Part shown: one piece after another, positions 33,957 through 44,167 of the stretch | Layout: every line of letters starts with the position of its first letter | How positions within the stretch are numbered: position 1 is the stretch's first letter | NCBI GenBank assembly: GCA_037042915.1 | Contig: CM073196.1 | Location: 1,612,001 to 1,676,000, forward strand | Origin: Auricularia sp. M13 | Lineage: Eukaryota > Basidiomycota > Agaricomycetes > Auriculariales > Auriculariaceae | DNA: 64,000 nt | Reading direction: 5' to 3' | Position numbers and translations under genes: made by a program | The notes under the pieces: generated by a model | What the model saw: the letters and a program-made list of their open reading frames with translations, nothing else | Told to the model about the DNA's origin: nothing | Database searches by the model: none

Positions 33957-36424
33957 ATGGAACTTCGCAGTGGCCGCTTCGTCAACGACGCCCCAGTCAT
34001 CCGCTCAGACTTCGACCTTATAGCGAGCGCCGCTGAGATCAGCGAATTCGACGGGTTTACCGCACGTGATGTCCACCCGCACGCAAACCTCAACCTCGCC
34101 GTCAACCTCATGCCCCCTAAAAAATACGGGTTCGAGGAGGACTCTGGCTCTGAGTACGAGCCGTCAGACTCGTCGGGCTCAGAGAGCTCAGACGGTCGCG
34201 AGGAGCCTGTGCGCCTCAAGCGCAAGGGTGAGTCCATCTCTTCATCCGTCTCTTCATCCGCTGAACAGCGCTGACTTCGCACCCACAGCTGGTGTGACGC
34301 TCGTCTCGGGAAGCAAAGGTCAGCATATATGCTGCATCCCTCGCTACCGTTAACTCTGGTCTTGTAGGCGATCGTTACACGTCCGGCGCGCCAGCGCCCA
34401 CCGTGCGTGCTCCGCGCGGTATGCATTTCATCTGACACCGCGCCATGTGTTGATCTCTTCCCCGCGTACAGCTACCTCAAGTCCCACGTTCCGGGAGCTG
34501 TGCGTCCTGGTCCCCCAGCTGTCAGCACGCACCAAGGCTCTCCACCGTCCTTTGCAACACCAAGTTCCTGTTATCCGCGGTAGTGGTATGTTTGTCCGGT
34601 ATATATTTGAGCATAATGCCGACGAGCTCTAGGACGCGATGTTAAGCTTGGCGACGGGCGCGTTATTCGCATGGCACCGCCGCAGATTGTGCGGCACGAT
34701 CAGCGACGTGAGTTCTTGGTGTTGTTTATATTTCTGAGCTCATCTATGTGGGATAGGTGCTCTACGCAAAGCCCAAGTGCTGGACGCACGTCGAACCGAT
34801 GATTCCCAGCTGCAAGAGGGTGTGTTTGTCATGCATGGCTTGTTGTCGCTTTCTTACACTTCTCTTATCCCAGAACATCGTCCGCGCAAGGTACAGCGGC
34901 TGATGAAGAGCAAGAAGCAAGTCAAATCGTCCGCTGAGTCTACGAAGAAGCATGGCGAGCCATCCGTGTCTACGAAGAAGCAAGTTGGGACATCCATGGT
35001 AACCAAGGTCAAGACCGATGCGCAACGCGAGCGCGCGCGGCGTCACCGATTGAAGCAACGTGCGCGGGGTGGACCCAACGCTGCCCATGCTGCGAAACAG
35101 ATCAAGGAGGCGGTCCGCATCGAGTCCAACATTGACGTTAAGTCTCACGTTACTGGCAAGAGCTCGTTCATCGCGCCGTCGAAGTTCCGCGAGGAACAAG
35201 TTCAAAGCTCCACTTCGTCTGCCCGCACACCCTCTACGTTAGACCCCAACGTTTCGACGATGGTACGCGATCTTGTGGAGAAGCAGGGCGCTCTATACGT
35301 GGTTGCAGACGAAAGGTGTGCGCGTACAATGCACTGGCGCTGGTTGAGCTCACGATTAAAATTTGCAGGGGCGTGATCATGACAGATAACAAGGGTCGCA
35401 TCTACTGTGTCAAGGCGCCAGCATGCACAGATCCCGGCTATCTGGATGCGCAGCGTCATTGTGCGCAGGAGTTGAAGCGTCTGCAGGAAGAGCTCAGTAT
35501 ATGCCATGAGGACAACTCCCCCAGCACGAACACACGCGGCAACTTCTCGAAAATCCAGGTCGGCACTTCCTTTGGCGGTGGTCAGAAGGTGTGTTCTGTT
35601 TGTAGCCTCTTCTTCATTGCGGCTGAGAGTTCTTTAGCAGCCCACTCGTTTTTCGTCGGACATCGGTAGCGACGTCAAGTGCACCGCACGGCAGGAAAGG
35701 AATCGTCGACTCATTGGCACCTTCCTCAAGGATAAGAAAGTGCGCCGGGTCGTCCAGTACGCGCAATGTACGTGCATGTCGGTTCATAATACGCGTGCTG
35801 ATTGTCGTTAGCATCTGCCAACAACGCGTTCCCGGAAGTGATGGCAGAGTATCGTCAGCTCAACGAGGACTTGAACCTCAACGAAGCGTTCCGCCTGGAC
35901 GACGATGACGATGACGAAGACGAAGAACCATTCAACTATTATTTTGCGGCGATGACCTTCAATCTCGGCCCACAGGCGAGTTATATTTTCTTTGTGCACG
36001 TCCGTCTTGACTGACGGTGTATAGGTTACTGACGCTCTTCCATCGCGACGCTATGAACTTGCAGCAGGGCATTTGCACCATCATCGCAATGGGCAAATAT
36101 AACCCGAAGACTTCGGGTCACTTCATCATGAAGGAGCCCAACGTCGTTGTCGAGTTCGCCCCGGGCGATATCCTCTTCGTCATGTCAGCGCTCATCACTC
36201 ACGGCAACGCACCGTTGAAGTCACACGAGTACCGGCAATCGTGGACTTTCTACACCGCCGGTGGATTGTTCCGTTGGCGTTGTGCGGGCGAGAGATGTTT
36301 GAACGAGCTGCAGACGGACGAGGAAAAGCGGGCATATATGCGCGCTGCCAAGAGTTGGAGTGAACTAGCTTGGGCTAACCTTCTGACCATTGATCAGCTT
36401 GTTCGATACTATGCTCGCGATTGA
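33957..36424 (+). CDS. TET/JBP-like 2-oxoglutarate/Fe(II) dioxygenase (KDZ cargo)
   Basis: Enzymes of this family oxidise 5-methylcytosine or thymine in DNA or related bases. About ten exons: MELRSGRFVNDAPVIRSDFD, an acidic segment, LRELCVLVPQL-like exon, a Lys-rich basic stretch (KKQVKSSAESTKKHGEP), then GVIMTDNKGRIYCVKAPACT, YLDAQRHCAQELKRLQEEL, and a poly-Asp run. The catalytic core is HRDAMNLQQGICTIIAMGKY (the H-x-D metal pair), FIMKEPNVVVEFAPGDILF, SALITHGNAPL (distal His) and EYRQSWTFYTAGGLFRW (Arg that binds 2-oxoglutarate). These follow the order of basidiomycete TET/JBP proteins. The join before HRD (about 35,976-36,025) does not keep frame with the obvious GCGAGT donor, so that exon edge or the copy's integrity is uncertain. 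Ends LLTIDQLVRYYARD. Confidence 0.85.
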
Positions 36425-36604
36425 TTCATGTAAAAGCTTTTAGAAGAAACAGACACTGCAATTATCGTCCAAGCGCTATTATGTTGAGAAACTTTACTTA
36501 ATGGTAAGTAAGTACTTGCTCAATTAACCTCTCATAATCTGAGCCAACTTGTTATACTCAATTTTTTTTATTTTATTTTGAATATGCAGATTTATATGAT
36601 GCGG

Positions 36605-37380
36605 TACACAAGCTGGGGTGCGGGCTCAAGTGCAAGGGCAATGCGCGAACCCAGCAATGGACTACGGCAACAAGGTATGTGCGCGAGCTCGAAATCGGGC
36701 TACAGCGACGGGCACGGGCTCAAGTGTGTGGCGCGAGCTCGGGCGCGGGCTACAGCGACGGGGTGCACGAGTTCGGGTGCGGGCTCAAGTGCGTGGGCAG
36801 CGCGCGAGCTCGGGAACGGGCTACAGCGACTCGGGTGCACGAGCTCGGGCGCGGGCGCAAGTGTGTGGCGCGAGCTCGGGCGCGGACTACCGCGACAGGG
36901 GTGCACGAGCTCGGGTGCGGGCTCAAGTGCGTGGGAAGCGCGCGAGCTCGGGAACGGGCTACAGCGACTCGGGTGCACGAGCTCGGGCGCGGGCTCGAGT
37001 GCGTACCGCGAGCTCGGGAGCGGGCTACAGCGACGGGGGTGCACGAGCTCGGGTGCGGGCTCAAGTGCGTGGGACGTGCGCGAGCTCGGGAACGGGCTAC
37101 AGCGACTCGGGTGCACGAGCTCGGGCGCGGGCTCGAGTGCGTACCGCGAGCTCGGGGCGGGCTACAGCGACGGGGGTGCACGAGCTCGGGTGCGGGCTCA
37201 AGTGCGTGGGAAGTGTGCGCGCACGGGAAAGGGGGTGCATGGTGCACAAGCTCGGGAGCGGGCTCAAGTGCAGCGGTGCGCGTGCGGGTGCGAGGACGGC
37301 GGCATGATGAAATGACGTATGAATCAGCAGTGCACAAGCTCGGGGCCGGGCTCAAGTGCAGGAGGACAAGGGCTAATGCT
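36605..37380 (+). repeat. Minisatellite, about nine units of 66-72 bp
   Basis: Units contain GGGTGCACGAGCTCGGG, GCGGGCTCAAGTGCGTGGG, GCGCGAGCTCGGGAACGGGC and TACAGCGAC. Two lengths mix: about 72 and about 66 bases, both multiples of three, which keeps three plus-strand frames and two minus-strand frames open over 400-700 bases (e.g. peptide repeats GCTSSGAGSSA and ARELGNGLQR). No host-like protein emerges, so it is treated as a repeat and not a gene. Confidence 0.85.
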
Positions 37381-37466
37381 AGCGTAGCCCGCCGTGCGCG
37401 GGTTTATATACCTTCAAGTATAGGGGCGCACTAAGGTCCTTTACTAGCAATCACATGCTGTCATAG

Positions 37467-38603
37467 TACTTCTGTAAAAACGGATCTGCTCCGGAGCCGG
37501 TATCAGCCGTTCCGAGCGCTCCGACGCTCTGGCGACAGCCCAGAGCAGCCAGAGCGTGCAGAGCACTGGCTCGGAACTGGGTGCAACACCATCGCAATTG
37601 CAGTCGAGGATGCTGGTGTCAAGATGTCGAAAAAAATTATTATAGTCAAATAAGTTCAGAACGCAGTAAAAACACGATTCCACATGGTCTCCAGAAATAT
37701 GATTTTTTGAGACTTGTCGCTGACTCCGGGAGTCCTTGCGGCGTTTGACGAGGCTGAGGTCGGACCTTGAAAACCTTTCAAGATCCGCCCGAAGGTCCGG
37801 TCACATATGCAGGCCGGGCTCTGAGCGGAGTCCCAAATTGCCCTCTTTCTTTTGCTCTCATGTCAACGATGTCCCGCTGGCACCGCCGCCGCAACTAGTT
37901 CCCGGGATTACACGCTCTCTCTTCTGGCCTCGTTTACGACTGTGTCTGCTCAGTTTTGGCTTTGGCTGTTGGCTTTGGGCTGTGGTCTCAGTGCTTTTTA
38001 CATGATGTCTGGCTATGGTTCTCGTATTTGCTGGGTCTTTTGTGCTGCTCTGGCTGTCTGGTCGCTGGGTTCTGGTCACTGGGCTCTGGTCGCTCGTCCT
38101 TACTAACAGTTTTATTCAGATCCTGCTCGCTGATACCCATCAAGACGAGACGTGTCTGCGCAGCGTTGGTATCTCGGTACGTTACTGGCACTTACCATCT
38201 GGACCGTTTACTGACGTCCCACTTGTCATAACCCCAGTCTGTATGGAAGGACTTGGAGTAGGATACCGTTCCTAGTTGTCGGGGGGCGCAGGGGCTATGA
38301 CGGCGCTGTTGGTCGCTGGGCAGCTCCGACCGCCGCCCAGTCAGCACACGCTTTGTTCTTCATAAATATACAATAGATCATTTTTTCCATGTATTTGAGT
38401 TTGACACACTTAAATGAGGTGAAAACGCGTTGAGCAATAAGAAGTGCACACTTGCTGTCGATGTGTGCTCTGACGTCCTCCGGCGCATCCCAGAGCGCGC
38501 CAGAGCAGAGACGGGTTGCTCCGGAACCAGGGTTTATCTTCCGCGCTCTGCCGCTCCGGAGCGCGCAGAGTGCGCCAGAGTAAAATCCATTTTTACAGAA
38601 GTA
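37467..38603. mobile_element. Nested 1.1-kb element with 19-bp inverted ends
   Basis: The left end TACTTCTGTAAAAACGGAT (37467-37485) matches the reverse complement of 38585-38603 at 18 of 19 bases. Just inside both ends lie GC-rich subterminal stretches with GCTCCGGAGC and CAGAGCG/CGCTCTG motifs in inverted arrangement. The centre (37,700-38,300) has no transposase, only a CTCTGGCT/TTTGGCT-rich low-complexity part. It looks like a non-autonomous DNA element that moved into the KDZ cargo, right behind the stop codon of the gene at 38610. No clear target duplication was found. Confidence 0.6.
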
Positions 38604-38609
38604 TCTAAT

Positions 38610-39400
38610 CTAATCAATGGCTATGACATCAGGCAGGGGCGCATCGACCTGAGTCGCCAGCTGAATCCAAAGTCCATCCGGGCAGCGCCCAGCTATAACA
38701 AACGCCTGCTTCACCTCGGGCGGTGCATACTTCCAGGTGCGTGCTGCCGCCGTATACAGCGCAGGGGACCAATCGCAGCGCGGAAACGCAGCGAGGAAGG
38801 CCTGTTTTAGTGTCTGCTGCGGCTGACGCTTGCAGCAGGCATCCATACCATCCGCCATGTCCACGGTGTACACGAGCGGGAACGCCAGCCGGCGCACAGC
38901 GCGCAGCAAGACGGTACGGGCTCCGCGCAAGTGTATGATATCGTCCATGCTGACAGGGAGCCAGTCGTCCACGCCCGCGTCAAAGACCTCCATAGTATTA
39001 AGAACAACGTTGTGAAGCTGAAGGCCGACGGTGTGGACGCAGACGACCGTGCGAAGGCTGAACGAGTCGTGGTGTACGGGATATCGCACCGTCATCGTCT
39101 GCGCCTACAAAAGTAAGCCGGCGGCGCGGGCGTCTGCAACAGGTTGCATACCGCTGACCCTTGCTCTGCATCCACCGACAGCACGATCTCGATCACAACT
39201 GGCTCGGTGGTTGGTGTGTCAGATGCTGGCTGACGGCGAACACCGTGGCCCGTCGCTGGGCAGACGGCGAGCTGACAGCAATGGATACACTGTCGCAGAC
39301 GACATCGATGATTGCCAGGCTTCGGGTGCGGCCGTCGACGGCGGCAGTCTGCGCCATCGCAGACGATGCGCTGCGGTGGGCCCTGTACGATGGGGCGCAT
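38610..39400 (-). CDS. Cys-rich protein of unknown function (KDZ cargo)
   Basis: Two supported exons, joined across an intron with GTATGC donor and TTTTGTAG acceptor (about 39,111-39,160). The N-terminal part MRPIVQGPPQRIVCDGADC continues with more Cys and His (GNHRCRLRQCIHCCQLAVC, ATGHG), a zinc-ribbon-like spacing. The second exon is a globular domain: VLSVDAEQGSAAQTMTVRYP, VVCVHTVGLQLHNVVLN, VDDWLPVSMDDIIHLRGA, LAFPLVYTVDMADGMDACC and PEVKQAFVIAGRCPDGLW, ending PLPDVIAID. I do not recognise the family. More upstream exons are possible. The Cys pattern resembles that of the plus-strand neighbour at 40039, and the two may be parts of one system. Confidence 0.55.
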
Positions 39401-40038
39401 GCGACGCGGGTCGACAGAGCCGAATGTCTGCAGGTTCCAAGCCGCGCATATTGTGCCGTATCGAGGACACTATATCAGGTGAGCTGCGAGCTTGTATTAC
39501 GGGCATGCACAGTGCTCACAATTACTATAGCATGCCCGGCGTATTCTGGGTAGCTGTCGACGGTGGCCATGATGGTCGGATGGCGCTGTCGACAAGCAAG
39601 CTCTATGCACACAGCGGCTCGAGGTATACCTCTGGGGACATGGCGAGGTACTGTGACCAGCGGCATGGTGGGAAGACTTGGCTTCGCAGCGCACGCGGTG
39701 TGCTGGTGAGTGTTTGATAATTATGAGCCCAAGACCTCGCCCGATTGACCTGTACGCTGTGCTAGGACCCCGAGGTTCATTACATTACCCACTGAAACGT
39801 GAGAGAATCTCCCATCTCAAGGGATCGACGCAACCTGGTCCTTAAGCGATATCTGTATTCAACGGACTTCGGTCAGGCTCATGATCCCACCGGGACCTGC
39901 CGTGATGCGCGCGTTTTGACCTCTCGACGTGACCCAGCCCCAGCGTGACCTCGCGCAAGCCCCCATTGACTTATATGGCGTCTGCGTTCTGGCACCCACA
40001 CAGTCATTCCCCACCCCGCTGGCCCGCGAACGTGCAAC
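39401..40038. other. Divergent gap between two Cys-rich cargo genes
   Basis: Lies between the leftward gene ending at 38610 and the rightward gene starting at 40039. A plus-strand frame runs through 39,161-39,717, but its codons mirror the minus-strand gene and it has no motif. Upstream exons of the leftward gene may hide here. Confidence 0.4.
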
Positions 40039-41330
40039 ATGCCGCTCCCTTCCATCATCAGCGACGAGCCCGACGTCCTCTGCCCGGTGACGGAATGCGA
40101 CCATGCTGCACGCTGGTACCGAGTGTACCGTGGTACAACGCCGATGAAGGTCGCCGCGGTATGTGCAGCGACGCTCGTGTGTGACCCAACATGCTCACTG
40201 TCGCCGTGTAGTGCAAGGAGCACGGTATAATCTACCAGCTCTCGTCTGCTCGCACCGTCATTCCGTTCAGCTTTGCACACGCTCGCACCCCAAACGAAGT
40301 CCAACTGGCCCTCGACAACCCAGATTGTTGCCTGATCTGCCGCCGTCGCAGCGACGTTCACTGCTCATTGATGTTGTGCTGCGAGTGCTGTGCCATCTTT
40401 CGCGTCCGCTGCCGCCTCCGCACCCATACTGCCCGTGGCCAAGCCATGTACCCGGAGCGCCCCGCCAAACCTCTCCAGGAACTTGACGTGCGGGATTTGC
40501 AAGTTGAGCACCGCATCAAGCTACTTGTATCCTGCGCTCATGTCTGGGTGGTGCGTACTCCGTCCCTGCTGTCGACGACGTTCAGCTCATCCTTCCCTCC
40601 AGGGCAGCCCAGTCCGCCCAGCTGGCCACAAAACCTACTCCATCACAATGTGCACGCGTGCCAGCCATCGCAGGTTCACCTACTACCACGAGCTCGCCAC
40701 CAGTGATTGCACCATGCATGACCTTCGCCTCGACAACATTACCCTGGACCGTATCTACTACAACGACGCCTACGAAGAGGACGACCCTCCTTTTGCTGGG
40801 GATCTCGCATTCTACAAAGGGCATGCTATGTACGAGGAGTTGAACACCCACACCGCGGTGCTACGGCTTGTGGTGTACGTCGACGTCGCGGAGCTCGGGC
40901 GCCATGTCAACGATCTTCGACCGGAGGAGCTCGACTACAATCGAGATTGGGACACCCTCGGCAACGTCTTCGCTCACGTGCAGTGCGTCTTCCAGTCTCG
41001 CAACTTTGTATGTGCATTTTTCCCCCTATCCCTTCATGGTTGCCTGATTATTCACAGATCCAGGACGTGGATGCCGAGGGCGCGGATGGCGAGGCGGATT
41101 GGTGTGTTGTGGAGCTACCTCGCCGTCGGCTCAGGGTGGCCGACTGCCGATTCTATCTCAAGGACTTCTCCGACGAAGCCCGCACCATCCTTGGCATCGA
41201 AGATATTGCTGACGACTGCATCAACGACGGTCCCGACGTGGCTCTACAGTACGATCTCTATGATGAGGCCGAGGGGGGTGAGGTGACGGAGGTCACAGAT
41301 GTGCAGATGAAGCTGGTCGTTCGAACGTAA
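40039..41330 (+). CDS. Cys-rich protein of unknown function (KDZ cargo)
   Basis: Four or five exons: MPLPSIISDEPDVLCPVTEC and ARWYRVYRGTTPMKVAA join CKEHGIIYQLSSARTVIPF. Cys-dense segment NPDCCLICRRRSDVHCSLML then CCECCAIFRVRC suggests one or two zinc-binding knuckles. After AHVW comes GSPVRPAGHKTYSITMC, then a globular part (RFTYYHELATSDCTMHDLRL, LVVYVDVAELGRHVNDLRPE). A final exon after IQDVDAEGADGEADWCVVEL has DFSDEARTILGIEDIADD and ends VTDVQMKLVVRT. All joins keep frame with 45-60-base introns. Family unknown to me. Position inside the KDZ element and zinc-knuckle look could suit a nucleic-acid-binding helper, which is inference. Confidence 0.62.
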
Positions 41331-41672
41331 AAGATAGAGAGATATTCTCCCCGTAGCATCCATCAATTGCAGTTCTTCTGAGGCAACCTGAAACATCAAT
41401 ATGTTAAGCGGCACAGTGGGCCTGAGTCCTAAGCGAAATCAAATGCCGACGTAGCTTACTACACAATCATAGGAACAGGATTTGCGTGCTTCTCTGCCAA
41501 ATCAACTGCGAAGCCCGTGGGAATCGGTGAGGTATGTACGTTATCATCTCGATGGACCGTGCGGCTGAATGCTAAATGCCGGTTGACTCGGTCAATGGAT
41601 TATGCGGGGACGATTGTTTCACAGGATATCATAAATGCATGCGCCCGGCGTGGTGTTCTGTGGAGTGCTCAG

Positions 41673-43928
41673 ATGTCGCCACCAGGTGGTGGTGGACCCG
41701 ATGATCCGCCCTCGTCGACTCTGCCAAAGCGCAGGGGCAAGCGTCACGTACAGCGGCCTATCTGGACGGTCGGCGATCCCAATCTCGTCGTCACCCCAGC
41801 ATGCATGAAAGAGCTCAAGCCTGAGTTGTACAAGTTATACCAGTTGAAGCGCTCAGGTGCATCAAAAGCAGAAGTACGCATATACACTTCCCAGCACATC
41901 ATTCCCATCTGGGAGGCGCACGGGCTGCACGTTGTGGACAAATTTCCTGAGCTTTATGACGCGGACTGCAAGTCGCAAGACGCTCGCACGGTAAAACTGT
42001 TTGCTTGCTTTTATGCTCCTAGCTGACAGCTGCGTAAGGCATTTCGGCAGGACGTTCGTAACAACTCACTCGCAGACTGCGTGTGGATCAAGATTTACGA
42101 ACAGTCGCTCAATGCGTCGAACAAGAACACGCGGTGAGTATTTTCTAAATTCTTTACCCTCGTCGTCCGTGCTAACGGGGGCCAGCACTGCAGCAACACC
42201 CGAGGGTGCCCTTCAGGCGGGTCAGTCTCGGCCGCCAACGACGGCTGATAAAGGTCGGGCGGATAGCGCAAGAGAGCTATATGCGCGGATGATCAAGGCC
42301 GACTTGGACCGTGAAATTGCCGAGAGGCTCGCCGCAGAGTTTGACGCTGCGGATTGGAACCAGGAGCGGATTCCGGTGCGAAATCGAGTTCTTTCTGACC
42401 GATGGGCGCTGTTGGACACGGAGGAGAAGATGCGCTATGCGGGGGCCGCACAGGAACTGTCCTCCGAGCGAAGTTCGCCCGCCAACTTGGAGGCGCAGGA
42501 GGAAGTGTAAGCATCGAGTCAATGCATTTCCCTGTCTAATTCGATTATTAGGATCGAGCAAGAGCTTATCCAAAAAATCGCAGATCTTATGGGAAAGCTC
42601 TCTTATCGCTCCACGAACATGGCCGTTTTCCAGCTCGCGCAACTCGATCCTACAACCGGCAACGTCGTAATCAAGTCGTACGTTTGTACTCTAAATACTT
42701 TCTATTATGTCTTACATGGGAACAGACTACAGGGTATAGGCGGGAAAGGCAAGGTTGGCGAGTGGCTCAAGAGCACAGAGCATAACCGGCACGATGAAGC
42801 TCTAAGAGATTACTGCATGCGGGTTTTACCAGGTATGGTCTTTCTTGCAGGTGGAAGTGGTCGCTGACATCTTTGTAGGTATTCACGCAGCCGAAGTCAA
42901 GCGACTGTCCAAAGTAGCAGTGCGCGCTACTCGCGGTAAGTTCAGTACGGGTTGCTTTGGCATCTCATCTCACGCCGAGAATATACAGGCTCAAGCTCAA
43001 TTGAGCAGACACCCAAACCGCCAGACCAGCAGGCGCTGCTGCTCCCGCAGACTCCGGTGCTGCCGGAGCAAACGCCCAGACCGCCAGATGTGCAGACGGT
43101 GCCGCTGCTTCAGCAGACGCCTGAGCCACCGCCGGAGCAGACGCCTGAGCCGCCGGAGCAGCAGATGCCTCAGCCGCCGCCGGAGCAGCAGACGCCCGAG
43201 CCGCCGCCCCAGCAGACGCCCGAGCCGCCGCCCCAGCAGACGCCCGAGCCGCCGGAGTTAACGCCCAAACCGCGGGATGTGCAGATGGTGCCGCTGCTTC
43301 AGCAGACACCGCAGCCGCCGGAGCAGCAGACGCCCAAGCCCGCGGAGCAGCTGACGCCGCAACCGCCGGAGCAACAGACGCCCATATCGTCGAACAGGCA
43401 GATGCTGGAGCCCCGGGAGCAGCAGACGGTGGAGCAGCACCAGACGCCTGTGCGCTCGAGGTTCGGATCGCAAGTCGTAAGTCGGGTTGTTCTAAGTTTA
43501 ACATAATCGTTGATCGGCTGCAGCTTCCGACGCCAACTGCGTTCCCCAGCACACCCGGCGGCAGCCCTTTCCGCACCGTAGACCCGGAATCGCCTCTCAC
43601 TCCCATACCCGCCGAATCAACCGCTGTGGGAAACGGAAAAAAGTATGTATTTTCTGGCAGTACACCCAGTGATTTTAAAGTCTTCACCAGGCGCAAGGTC
43701 AAGGATGGCAGCGATGCGCCGTTGAAACGGATGAGAGCTGCAGATGCCCAAACTTCCGATCGTACGATGCGCTCACGTGCGCATAAGGTACCGGCTCGGC
43801 CACGTGAACCGGCACCGGCGAGGAACATCGCTCGCACCGTCAAAAATACAGCACCTGCAACCGCAGGTAATGGACCTCAAAGGCCCAAGAGAGTATGCAC
43901 TACAGGGGTAGATTACAAGGATAGCTAG
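41673..43928 (+). CDS. Protein with Pro/Gln/Glu-rich repeats, unknown function (KDZ cargo)
   Basis: Starts MSPPGGGGPDDPPSSTLPKR with a basic, nuclear-looking KRRGKRH. Early exons look globular: LVVTPACMKELKPELYKLYQ, VRIYTSQHIIPIWEAHGLHV, DCVWIKIYEQSLN, then helical ARELYARMIKADLDREIAER and LMGKLSYRSTNMAVFQLAQL. The long 3' exon (42,994-43,490) encodes about 20 imperfect repeats of QTPEPPPEQ, with the longer phrase DVQ(T/M)VPLLQQTP twice. The tail, VKDGSDAPLKRMRAADAQTS and ARPREPAPARNIARTVKN, is basic and Pro-rich, ending VDYKDS. About eight exons. The pattern suggests a low-complexity scaffold or chromatin-associated protein; nothing enzymatic is visible. Ends about 240 bases before the transposase start. 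Confidence 0.6.
42994..43450 (+). repeat. Coding minisatellite (QTPEPPPEQ-type repeats)
   Basis: Tandem in-frame repeats of about 21-30 bases built on CAGACGCC(T/C)GAGCC(G/A)CC inside the Pro-rich cargo gene. A 180-base higher-order unit containing GTGCCGCTGCTTCAGCAGAC is present twice (43,100 and 43,290). Confidence 0.75.
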
Positions 43929-44167
43929 GCTGGAAAACATAAAACAATGTTCTGGTTTTTACAATCTCGGCCGATGGGCCGTGTGTTTCCGAGAGAATTC
44001 AAAGTCCGGACTTCCCTTTCGTACTCGCCGTACCTGCGGCCTGCTAGGCTCTGTTGCCGCCAGCACGCTTGCTGCATCCGCATTCGTGGGTGTAGATTAT
44101 ATGCGCCGCCATTCGGTGGTGTATTACATCGTGACCAGGACTTCGGCTCTCGCTGTGTTTTTACAGG

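Noticed and set aside
36578-37434. Three overlapping plus-strand frames of 229-251 codons and two minus-strand frames
   Set aside because: All stem from a minisatellite whose unit lengths are multiples of three; no conserved protein.
39031-39717. 228-codon plus-strand frame inside the KDZ element
   Set aside because: Overlaps a better-supported spliced minus-strand gene and lacks any recognisable motif.
42965-43843. 292-codon Ala/Ser-rich minus-strand frame
   Set aside because: Complement of the Pro/Gln repeat exon of the cargo gene on the plus strand.
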